Assembly (NCBI RefSeq): GCF_954871325.1
Contig: NC_088778.1
Span: 15,713,666 to 15,777,665, forward strand
Reading direction: 5' to 3'
From: Gordionus sp. m RMFG-2023
Taxonomy: Eukaryota; Nematomorpha; Gordioida; Chordodea; Parachordodidae
Length of the DNA: 64,000 nucleotides
Shown: positions 1 to 9,234 of the stretch, one piece after another
How positions within the stretch are numbered: position 1 is the stretch's first letter
How the letters are laid out: every line of letters begins with the position of its first letter
Notes under the pieces: generated by a model
Told to the model about the DNA's origin: nothing
Seen by the model: only the letters and a program-made list of their open reading frames with translations
The model's database searches: none
Translations under genes and position numbers: made by a program

Positions 1-857
1 AAATTATTAAACATATTAATAATCATACCAATGATACTCTTAACCGCGGTCATAGCAGAGTTTTCGAAGTCCATGTATATATATAATGGATCAGGAAATA
101 AATCCATTTCCTGACATTTAGACATTATTGTTTAAATATTATTTCATAAGTACTTTGAGTTTTTTTCTGGAGTACACAATAAACCGCTGTGATAAAAATA
201 TTGTTTATTGCTACTCTAATCACATATAATTGTAGAAAATATTTTGGGGACATGGCAAAATTACCATCCATATACCACTCTGTCCTATTAGATATTAGAT
301 TCAAGGAATCATCTGTTGCGAACATTATTATGCGTGCTTCAGCTTGTGGGCCATTATCAAATAATAAAAATCGTTTTGAGTTCTGGGAGCCACAATTTGC
401 CCAATCACCTATACTATTTAAATTTTAATGAAAATTATTTAAACTAATACCTTCAATAACTAGGTCTTCCAAATTCTCAAGATTTAAAGGGTGTTGCATT
501 GCTTTGTGATTCCTTAGAGTTCTTTTTATAGAATCTTCCGATAACATATGCGACTGAACTCTTTGGTCTAATTTCAATTTCCTCTGCATAAATTTGAAGA
601 GGTTTTTCCAAAGAGTCTGCACATCGCTTCTTCATGTTAGCAATGGATTTCATTGCTACTAGTCCATCAATATTTGATGGATGATTATGAGCTGTATCAA
701 GAACAGGGTCTTGATTATCGAGTGTTGAAAAAAGTATTGCTCGGCATTTAAAAGAAGAATACTTTGAGCAGCGCCATCTAATCTTGTTTGCGCATTTTTT
801 ATGTATGGTATAAGAATAACCTTCAAATATGAGCTTTCCAGGATGAATAAGATCCAT
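1..857 (-). pseudogene. MULE transposase with N-terminal FLYWCH zinc finger, cut by window edge
   Basis: Read on the minus strand from ATG at 857. Residues 10-60 form a FLYWCH-type zinc finger: F..Y, then W-x-C, C-R-A and a closing H-N-H. Downstream, in another frame (622-425), comes the linker typical of FLYWCH MULEs (SIKRTLRNHKA, LEDLVIEG). Then 325-125 carries WYMDGNFAMSP with the first catalytic Asp, and after a stop at 125-127 the frame continues to base 1 with a YMDFENSAM segment that would hold the second Asp. At least one frameshift and in-frame stops show it is dead. The remaining catalytic core lies outside the window. MULE assignment rests on family knowledge of these motifs, and I am fairly sure of it. 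Confidence 0.8.
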
Positions 858-928
858 TATTTAATTTTGTTTTTGTCTTTATATACGGCATAAAGATCCA
901 AATTATTATTGTTTAATTTTATAAATAA

Positions 929-1338
929 ATACCAATTATAGCGTTTTTACTTGATAAACAATTTTTATTCTTTTGATTAAAAATACATTTTAAAACATAA
1001 TGATCATAATACATTTTAATATCTGTTCATTTAACTAGTTGCTGAACAATAATATTTTTAGCAAATTATTAATTTGCAATTGTCTAAATACCAATTATAG
1101 CATTTTTAATTTATAAACAATTTTTATTCTTTTGATCAAAAATACATTTTAAAACATAATGATCATAATACATTTTAATATCTGTTCATTTAACTAGTTG
1201 CTGAACAATAATATTTTTAACAAATTATTAACTTGCAATTGTCTAAATACCAATTATAGCGTTTTTAATTTATAAACAATTTTTATTCTTTTGATTAAAA
1301 ATACATTTTAAAACTTAATGATCATAATACATTTTAAT
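929..1338. repeat. 159-bp tandem repeat upstream of the MULE, about 2.6 units
   Basis: Units start near 929, 1088 and 1247, each beginning ATACCAATTATAGC. The third stops at 1338. A remnant of the same unit (AACTTGCAATTGTCTAAATA) resumes at about 6972-7024, so DNA including a Ty3/gypsy element separates the two parts. These are probably subterminal repeats of the MULE. Confidence 0.75.
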
Positions 1339-1446
1339 AAGCTAAAAACGAAAGGTAGTTGCATATCAATGAGGTGAGAAATCATGAATAAATTAAAATT
1401 ATCACATATATTCAAAATACCAAATGCAAAAAAATCGAGTATTTTC

Positions 1447-1894
1447 TGTTGAGTTTGGACCGATGGGTCCCCCAGTCTGAAGGGGAATAATACAGTCCGT
1501 GATCGGGGGTCCGGGATGGTCAATGACTGGATCCAGGGGGCCGGGTTTTATCGATTTAGTCATGGAATCACTTGGACAATGTAAGTTTTAAAGTTTATTC
1601 GAATCAGAGAAATTACAATAAAAAAAAGAAATTCTATTACAAAAAAAAAATATTTAATGATTAATGGTGTTTTGTTTTCCACCTTTATAATTTTTAAAAC
1701 AAAGGGGGAAAGAAAAAGTTGTTATTTAATCGCGATATAATCATTCATGAAACTGGTAAGAACCAGTTTCAAATGCAATATAAAAATAAGGTATAATATA
1801 TCAATTTCATAACAAAATAAAAGAAGATGGGAAAACAAAAGAAACAAGGAGAAACAAAAAAATAAAAGAAATAAGGGGGGGATAGAACATAACA
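1447..1894 (-). repeat. 3' LTR of Ty3/gypsy element 1
   Basis: 448 bp, beginning TGTTATGTTC and ending CTCAACA on the minus strand. It pairs with 6062-6512 at about 99 percent identity by eye. Confidence 0.93.
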
Positions 1895-1967
1895 CTCCTC
1901 CCCTCTTAAATACGGCTACCCGGCCGTCGGCGCCGATTTCATTTTTAATTCCTACCAAAAATAAACC

Positions 1968-2172
1968 AAAACGGCATTCGCCGCACCGCTGGTTTAGAGC
2001 GGATTTAAAAACAAAGGTAAACCCTACCTTAAGTCAATAAAATAACTAAAACGGCATTCGCCGCACCGCTGGTTTAGAGCGGATTTAAAAACAAAGGTAA
2101 ACCCTACCTTAAGTCAATAAAATAACTAAAACGGCATTCGCCGCACCGCTGATTCAGAGCGGATTTAAAAAC
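1968..2172. repeat. 80-bp tandem repeat in the 3' untranslated part of gypsy element 1
   Basis: About 2.6 copies beginning AACGGCATTCGCCGCACCGC at 1969, 2049 and 2129. They lie between the end of pol and the polypurine tract. The PPT-like string CCTCCCCTCTTAAATACGGC also occurs a second time near 2291, so this stretch grew by duplication. Confidence 0.85.
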
Positions 2173-2240
2173 GACTAATAATAAAAAAAAGGGATTTGTA
2201 ACAGGTGGAAGACCACAAAAAAAAATCAATATATATAAAA

Positions 2241-5200
2241 TCAAAATAAAAAAAAAAAGAAAGGTGTTTTTGTGGGAATACGGTATTTTCCTCCCCTCTT
2301 AAATACGGCTATCCCGGGGTGGTAGGTTGTTGAATTGTTTGTACGCTCTTCTTCTTGATTTTCGGGTTCCCGTCGAAGTCGGATATCTCGGCGATGGTAT
2401 CGTCGGGCTTTTTGAGCTGTTTCCACGTAATAAACGACAGATCCTAGAACCTCTATTATAGTTCCTTTTTCCCATCGTGGGTTGGTAATGCTTGGGGGTG
2501 TTCGCACCCATGCTAGATCCCCATTCCTTATATCGGGCTGAACCGGGTAGTGTGTGGTGTGAAATGCTGATTTTTCATGGAGGAGGTCTAATGGTCGTCT
2601 GATCTTGCGTCCTAGATATAGCATGGCTGGGGTTTGCTTCGTGGTTGGATGTGGAGTGTTTCTATAGGCTATTAGGAAGTTGGTAAGCTGGGTTTGAATT
2701 TCTGTGCGGGGAAACCCTCTTATAGCATTTTTAAATGTTCGTACGAATCGTTCCGCTATTCCATTACTTTGGGGGGAGTAGGGGGGGGGGTGTAGATATG
2801 GGTTATTCCATGGCGTTCACAATATTGGTTGAATTCGTGGCTGACAAACTGGGGTCCGTTGTCGGTTATGAGGTTTCGCGGATAGCCTAGGTGATTAAAA
2901 ATGCATTCTAACGCTGTTAGGAGTGCCTTGGATGTAGTGTTATTCAAGCGGGCTATTTCTGGCCATTTGGAATAGGCATCTACTAGAATTAGCCAATGTA
3001 TTTGATGTATGGGTCCAGCGAGGTCGACGTGTACCATTTCTCCCACTGTGCGGGCGACGGGCCAGTGGTGTAGTAATCTCTGGGGGAAGTTTTCTTTGAA
3101 TAGTTGACAACGGTTGCATATTTCACTGATTTTTGTGATATCCTTATTTAATTGGGGCCACCAGACATAAATCCTTGCGGTTTCCTTCATTCGAACAATT
3201 CCCGGGTGTCCACTATGAATCTCTTGTAAGATAGCGGGTCGTAAGGTTTTGGGAATGATTAACCGGGTTCCCCGGACAATTTTCTCCCCGTCTATTGACA
3301 ATTCATCTTTTATGTTCCAATATTCTTGTAATTCGGTGGTTGTTACCTGGGGGGGCAGCCATTTCGTATATTTTCTTTGATCTGTGATAATTCTGGGTCT
3401 TGCATTGTTATGGATTCTATTTTATCTCTAGTGAAGGGTAGGTCTTTAATACGGGTCTGTAGAATTTGGTTTACCTCGGTTTCATCTTGATGGTCGATGT
3501 TAGGGAGCGGTAGTCGGGAAAGAGCGTCGGCATTCATATTTGTGGGCCCTGTTTTGTATTGGATGTTGAAATTGAAGCCCGATAATGTTACTCCCCATCG
3601 TTGTAATCTTGCGAAAGTCATGGTTGGGATCCCAATTTTTTTTCCCATATATGGCTAGTAGGGGCTTATGGTCTATGTTTATGATGAATGGTCTTCCTAG
3701 CAGGAATTGTCGGAATCTCTTAACGGCAAAAACAATGGCCAAGGCTTCCTTCTCTACGGTGAAATAGTTAATTTCGGCCTTCGATAACGTTCGGGAAGCA
3801 TAGGCTATAGGTTTCTCGATATTGTTATCCCATAAATGTGATAGAACGGCTCCTAAACCATAAGCGGAAGCATCACAAGATAGAATGAGGGTGGTTTCGA
3901 GGTTGTAGTTGCAAAGGATTTGGGGGGAAATCAATAGGGTCTTGATGGAATTGAAACTGTCAGATGTAGTTTGGTTCCAGTTGAACTTTACCCCTTGGTG
4001 TAATAGATCGTATAACGGTTTAGCTATGGTAGACATGTTTGGTATAAATTTTGCATAATAGGTAACGAGACCAATGAAGGATCGCACTTCGTGAACGTTT
4101 TTTTGAACGGGACAATTTTTGATAGATTCTGTTGTTCTAGGACTAGGAGTTAACCCGTCTGCATTAATGATGTGGCCCAAATATTCCACTGAGGGTTGCG
4201 CTAATTTGCATTTTTTTAGATTTATTCTTAAATTAAAATCATCCAATCGTGTGAAGAGCTGATGCAAATTGAACCAGTGTTCTGCCGGAGTTTTCCCTGA
4301 TACTAGAATATCGTCTAAATAAGTGACGGTCTTTTTTAGACCGGCTGTTATAATGTCCATCGTTCGTTGAAAAATCATTGGGGCGGAGGAAATACCAAAA
4401 GGAAGTCTATTAAAATTGAATAGGCCTAGATGGGTGCTAATTGTTAACAGTTCGCTTGTAGTTTTTTGACTGGTATTTGGGTGTATGCTTCTTTTAGATC
4501 TATGACCGAAAAAATAGTACCTTCTTGTAATGTTCCAAAAATATCTTCAATTCGGGGGATAGGATAACATTCGGGCCTGACCCATGGGTTCAGAGTAACT
4601 TTGTAATCAATGCAAAGGCGTATGGAAATGTCCGACTTTTGAATGGGCACAATTGGAGATCCCCATTACTGTATCGGCATTTACTAATAATCGCTTGGTT
4701 TTCCCAGTCCTTAAGTATTTGTTCAATTTGTGACTTTAGTGCATAGGGTACCGAACGGGGTTTGACGAACTGGGGTTGTGCGTTGGGAAGGAGATTAACG
4801 TCTATTTTGCTTGGGAAACTTCCTAAGGTATCCGAAAAAATTCGTGGGAAATTTTTTTTAAGCTGTTTAATTTCTTGATCCTTGTAGGTGATGTCTTGTA
4901 GGATCTCGGGTATCTTGTTTAGAACATCTCTACCCACTATGGAGGTGGGGAAGTTATTAGTTACTAGGATATTTGTTGAATGTGTGCTGTCTTGGTAGCT
5001 TATTATTGCCGGGAAGTGCCCTATGGGTTGAATGTCATGTCCTGAAAATGATTTTAGAACTACCTTGGTGTCCTCCATTGGGATAAGGTTGAAAAGTACA
5101 TTATACGTTTGATTATTAATGATTGTTACATCTGAGCCTGTATCTAAAACCATTTCTAATGGTATACTATTTATTTTTACCGTTACCCGGAATGAATGGT

Positions 5201-5489
5201 TTTTGTCGATATCCGCTTCATTTGTCATCATGTTTATGTGTTTGTACTCCTTGTTTTCTATCTTTTTAGTCTCGGGTAGTACTCTGTTAGTCGCTGGGTA
5301 GGCTATTGCCGGGAAATTGGGTTGAGTCGTAGGTATATTTCGAGGAGTATACTGAGAGGAGTAATAATTGTTGAAAGTTTGTTTTATTGGGCAATTGTAT
5401 CTATAATGCCCCACGTTTCCGCAATTGTAACAGGTTGGGTTTTCATTCCGTGGGAAATTTCGACGTGGGGGTTGATAGTAATTCTCCAA
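2241..5489 (-). pseudogene. pol region of Ty3/gypsy element 1 (broken)
   Basis: From the right it holds a CCHC knuckle, an aspartic protease with an LDTGSD motif, reverse transcriptase with YLDDILVS, RNase H (LSCDASAYGLGAVL), and integrase with zinc finger, HVDLAGPI and TDNGPQF. A basic C-terminal tail follows near 2624-2300. The order is that of Ty3/gypsy. The region is interrupted about five times. Given the nearly identical LTRs the damage is recent. Confidence 0.88.
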
Positions 5490-6178
5490 TGTTTGCGGGG
5501 TGTTTTGTGCATGCGTATATTTGTGGGTATGTTTATTTGGTTGCTGTAGGCGTGGTTCGTCGCATTATTTTGGTTAAGCGCTTCGGCCATTTCCCAGGTT
5601 TGCGCAATTTTTAACTTCCCTTTAAACGTTATATTATCGGACGTTATTACGTGACCTCTTATTCCGGAGGATTGTATCCCCGCTCCGAATTGGGAGGACA
5701 GGAAAAGGTCCCAGCTGGGGCCTAGATCGCACTGAGAGGCCAAAGCTATCAAAGCTTCCGCATATTCAGTAATTGTTTCGCCATCTTGCTGGATGCGTTG
5801 ACGAAGCTTGTTGATTGCTAGACCTCTGTTGTTATTGTTGTTTCCCAAAATAGTTTTTACGTCCTCTATTGACATTTCCAACATAGGCCTTGGTGCAAAG
5901 GCTAACTTTAATTTTGAATATAGGCCGTGACCGCATGATGATAAGAATAAGGATAGTAAATTTGCCTCCGGTTGATGTCGGTGGATAAGCATAAAACGTT
6001 CTAGGTAATGATCTGTTGGTTCTTCCGGGTCGTAGATTATCGAATGTACTTTGGGCGCCAGTGTTGAGTTTGGACCGATGGGTCTCCCAGTCTGAAGGGG
6101 AATAATACAGTCCGTGATCGGGGGTCCGGGATGGTCAATGACTGGATCCAGGGGGCCGGGTTTTATCGATTTAGTCAT
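5384..6178 (-). CDS. gag open reading frame of Ty3/gypsy element 1
   Basis: A 264-residue frame starting at an ATG within the 5' LTR. Its first 40 or so residues are LTR- and primer-site-encoded. The middle has a retrotransposon gag capsid-like region (YLERFML, then LFLSSCGHGLYSKLK). The nucleocapsid knuckle CYNCGNVGHYRYNC lies in the adjoining pol frame. The frame overlaps the next by about 105 bases, as is common in this family. It belongs to a fossil element. Confidence 0.8.
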   Translation of the reverse strand: MTKSIKPGPLDPVIDHPGPPITDCIIPLQTGRPIGPNSTLAPKVHSIIYDPEEPTDHYLERFMLIHRHQPEANLLSLFLSSCGHGLYSKLKLAFAPRPMLEMSIEDVKTILGNNNNNRGLAINKLRQRIQQDGETITEYAEALIALASQCDLGPSWDLFLSSQFGAGIQSSGIRGHVITSDNITFKGKLKIAQTWEMAEALNQNNATNHAYSNQINIPTNIRMHKTPRKHWRITINPHVEISHGMKTQPVTIAETWGIIDTIAQ

Positions 6179-6512
6179 GGAATAACTTGGACAACGTAAG
6201 TTTTAAAGTTTATTCGAATCAGAGAAATTACAATAAAAAAAAGAAATTCTATTACAAAAAAAAAATATTTAATGATTAATGGTGTTTTGTTTTCCACCTT
6301 TATAATTTTTAAAACAAAGGGGGTAAGAAAAAGTTGTTATTTAATCGCGATATAATCATTCATGAAACTGGTAAGAACCAGTTTCAAATGCAATATAAAA
6401 ATAAGGTATAATATATCAATTTCATAACAAAATAAAAGAAGATGGGAAAACAAAAGAAACAAGGAGAAACAAAAAAATAAAAGAAATAAGGGGGGGGGGA
6501 TAGAACATAACA
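6062..6512 (-). repeat. 5' LTR of Ty3/gypsy element 1
   Basis: 451 bp. The gag reading frame opens inside it at 6178 and runs out of the LTR through the primer-binding site. Confidence 0.93.
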
Positions 6513-6710
6513 TTTTCCCTTTGCATTTTAATGGTTTCAACTGAATTAAATTGTATATTGGGTGAATGTATATTTGTTTTTATTATAATAAATCACGAAT
6601 TTATTTCAAAATTCACCTTTTAAATATGCAATGAATTAAGTTTCTATTTCTTTATATACTGGCTGATAACAACCAATCAAGTTATATACAGATGTATTTC
6701 TAAAAATTAA

Positions 6711-6965
6711 TTATCTGCTTAAATAAATTTGTATTTTAAAAAAATCTGTTTGGATTGGCCTATTTATGCAAGCAGTTACTTCTAATAAATTAGAATATAA
6801 ACATAACGTTTTAAGTATCAATAGTAAATATAAATAACCCATCATATTTGGGGGTAAATTTGGATGGTGCATCATATTCATAGGAGGCACACCAACACCA
6901 GCAAGGCCCATGACAGCAGGAGGAGGTGGGGGTAAAGGAAGCATGAAAGGTTTATCAGCAAAAAG
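6711..6965 (-). other. Pro/Met-rich open segment, possible captured host exon
   Basis: On the minus strand the frame reads FADKPFMLPLPPPPP, then VPPMNMMHHPNLPPNMMG, before turning into A+T-rich nonsense. A possible splice donor (GATGG/GTTATT) falls at that switch. The segment sits with 562 bp of unrelated DNA (1339-1446 plus 6518-6971) inside the MULE-associated 159-bp repeats. The low-complexity composition resembles RNA-processing or actin-regulating proteins, but I cannot name a parent gene. Confidence 0.35.
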
Positions 6966-7078
6966 TTGATGTCATAATATTTTTAACAAATTATTAACTT
7001 GCAATTGTCTAAATACCAATTCAATATAAATTATTGCTAGATTATACTTAAATATGAGAGTGTATAAAATTAATCCCA

Positions 7079-7240
7079 AGGGGTTTTTTTTCCTGGGGGT
7101 TTTTTCCGGGGGTTTTATTTCCTGGGGGTTTTTTCCCGGGGGTTTTATTTCCTGGGGGTTTTTTCCGGGGGTTTTATTTCCTGGGGGTTTTTTTTCTGGG
7201 GTTTTTTTCCGGGGTTTTTTTTCCAGGGGTTTTTTTTCCT
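7079..7240. repeat. G-rich tandem repeat, unit about 30 bp
   Basis: Repeats of CCTGGGGGTTTTTTCC alternating with GGGGGTTTTATTTCC, five to six units, then shorter decaying ones. Runs of four or five G separated by short T-rich loops could form G-quadruplexes. The 76-aa plus-strand frame through it is only the repeat read as GFFPG. Confidence 0.9.
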
Positions 7241-7324
7241 ATTACCATTTAAATGACATAAGTTATGGTATAATTAAATTATAGATGTTATACTAATAAA
7301 AAGTATATTATTAAAACCATTGGT

Positions 7325-7441
7325 ATTTTTACGGAATACAAAATTAGATATGATATCGGATCGGTAATCGGCCGATATCAATTTAATATCGGGAATATCG
7401 GATCGGATCGATCTCCAAAAAAGGGTATCGGTACACCCCTA
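7325..7441. mobile_element. terminus of a hAT-like element (single end)
   Basis: On the minus strand it starts TAGGGGTGTACCGATACCC and continues with repeated ATCGATCCGATCCGATAT-type motifs. This terminal style is known from hAT non-autonomous elements. No matching second end is visible nearby. Confidence 0.5.
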
Positions 7442-7574
7442 AAAAATATATATCCAAAATGATTTTAATTTGACAATCAACCATCCTGTAAAAAATTTTA
7501 ATAACAATTATCCAAGAGGGGCTTAAGTATAGGTATTATTATGTTAATAATTATAAAATAAAAATGTATAATAT

Positions 7575-7780
7575 ACTTATATATGTTTAACAAAGTTTGT
7601 AGAGGAGTTTGTTGAACCTTTAATAACTTTTTTACTTGTGCAATTTTGACATTCAGCTTGAATCTTGTCCTTTTTCACTAAATTACTTTATAAAATTCAA
7701 TCTAGAATTTTAAGATTCGGATTTGATTCAGGAGAACCTATCTCCATAATTTCATCTTCACTACCATGAATGTTAAACAT
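7575..7780 (-). pseudogene. hAT transposase N-terminus with BED zinc finger, remnant
   Basis: Minus-strand translation gives MFNIHGSEDEIMEIGSPES, two stops, then a BED-like finger: VKKDKIQAECQNC, IKGSTNSSTNFVKH. The C-x2-C, the KGS and the TNFVKH block match BED fingers of hAT transposases. A similar segment lies at 58985-59150. Only this exon survives. It lies just inside a hAT-like terminus at 8182, and probably belongs to the same 5'-end fragment. Confidence 0.6.
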
Positions 7781-8019
7781 TCTACAAATTAAAAAATATT
7801 ACATATAAAATATATCCTTTACTTATTTAGTTTTGGTGTTGTTATTTTTAAACTATCTAATTTTATGACCTGTTAAATTTTCAACTAATTTTGGTTGTCA
7901 ATATATTTAAAATATAGCAGGAAAAAATAAATAAAATAATACAAGATTTCACGATAAAGTTACATTGTATGATATGTAAATGTTTTATAATATGAGTATT
8001 AAAAAGAATCTGTATATTT

Positions 8020-8182
8020 TAAAGAAAATGAAAAAGATACAAGATTCTTTTCAAAATAAAGGATCTTAAATACAGATACTAGTATCTTATTAAAAATGTC
8101 AATAAGATACTGAGTACAAGATACAAAAGGATCTTGTATCTTGAATCTTAGATACAAGTATTCGCGGTACTGCCCAACTCTG
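8020..8182 (-). mobile_element. hAT-like 5' terminus (CAGAGTTGGGCAG)
   Basis: Read from the right it begins CAGAGTTGGGCAGTACCGCG and runs into repeated GATACAAG/ATCTTGTATC palindromic motifs (8090-8165). The CAGAGTTG start is shared with the hAT at 57863. The left end is not recognisable, so this is a fragment. Confidence 0.5.
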
Positions 8183-8499
8183 GCTCTACACTTATAATAG
8201 GAAAGAATACACAAAATATAAATCTTTATGGTATTGTAAAACAATAAAAGATATTATGGAACTAAACTTAAACATGAAACAATTTATCAAGTTAAACAAC
8301 TGCAAAAATTCCATAAAGAAGCTCTTCAGAATTAAAGACAAATATTTTAAATAAATATATCTGGGCTTATTTTTATAATGAACTAGTATTTTCCAAACCT
8401 TTTCAGGACTTCAGGACAAACCAAAATAAAATTGGTATACTCTTTAATTTTTTTTTTGTATGAATTTACAGCTTTAATTATAAAAAATTAAATTAAAAA

Positions 8500-8559
8500 T
8501 CAGCCACAACCCACCTTTAAAGTAATTAACTTATACTGCAGTTCTTGGGCATAGGCTCT
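8500..8559 (-). repeat. dispersed repeat R, distal part of copy 1
   Basis: Contains GCAGTTCTTGGGCATAGGC, which matches 61830-61850 in opposite orientation. It was separated from 14267-14512 by Ty3/gypsy element 2. Confidence 0.8.
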
Positions 8560-8798
8560 TGCAAAGGAACATGTATTGTGCTATTAAACAAAAACGTATT
8601 TTTATTATTAACTTTATTATAACTATCTTTTCCATTTTACACTTCGTTTATATACATATTTTATAAATCTAAATTAGAATACAATATTAAAAAAACGAAA
8701 AACAAAAATAAGATTAAAATATAAAAAAGTAAGGTTATAAAATATAACAAGTAAAATTAGATTATAAAAAATAAAAATTAGAAAGCAACGACGCAACA
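8560..8798 (-). repeat. 3' LTR of Ty3/gypsy element 2
   Basis: 239 bp, beginning TGTTGCGTCGTTGC and ending CCTTTGCA on the minus strand. About three differences from the other LTR. Confidence 0.95.
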
Positions 8799-9234
8799 TT
8801 CTCCCTCTTCTGAAAGCCTTCCCATAAATTCATCTAAGAGAGTTTGTTGTCCAAGTAGTATATCATTTTGGTAATCCAGTTGTATCACTAATCATCATAA
8901 CGTTGGCTTGTCCCAATCGTGGGTTTGTTTAAATCGATTTAGCACGTTGGTTTGTTTAAATCGCAAGCTTGATATCGTAAGTTGTCTCCATAAATCATAA
9001 CTAGTTTGGTAGTACTCAGTTGTTATTATTATCATTTTTCAAAATTGTTATTATCATCAATAAGTTGCGAATAATAAAAAATAATAGTTTATCATATTGG
9101 ATATAAGAATAAATGAAGAATGATAAATCAATAAGATTGTTATATATTATTTTCAGCGTTTTAATTCTTTGCGTTTTAGTGTAAGCGTTTTAATATTTAA
9201 TTTACTTTATACAATTTAATATTTATTTAATATT

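Larger units (their letters stand above)
1447..6512 (-). mobile_element. Ty3/gypsy LTR retrotransposon 1, young but broken
   Basis: A fossil element read on the minus strand. It is bounded by TG...CA LTRs and a perfect 5-bp target duplication TTTTC (1442-1446 and 6513-6517). The LTRs differ at only about four substitutions plus a G-run length change in about 450 bp, near 1 percent, so it is recent. Next to the 5' LTR (the right-hand one) is a primer-binding site TGGCGCCCAAAG, lysine-tRNA-like at its start. Next to the 3' LTR is a polypurine tract AAGAGGGGAGGAG. Parts in order are gag, a CCHC knuckle, protease, reverse transcriptase, RNase H and integrase, which places it in Ty3/gypsy. It carries roughly five breaks. 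Confidence 0.93.

Noticed and set aside
7054-7284. 76-residue Phe/Gly-rich plus-strand frame
   Set aside because: A minisatellite translated in frame; no start context or neighbours.
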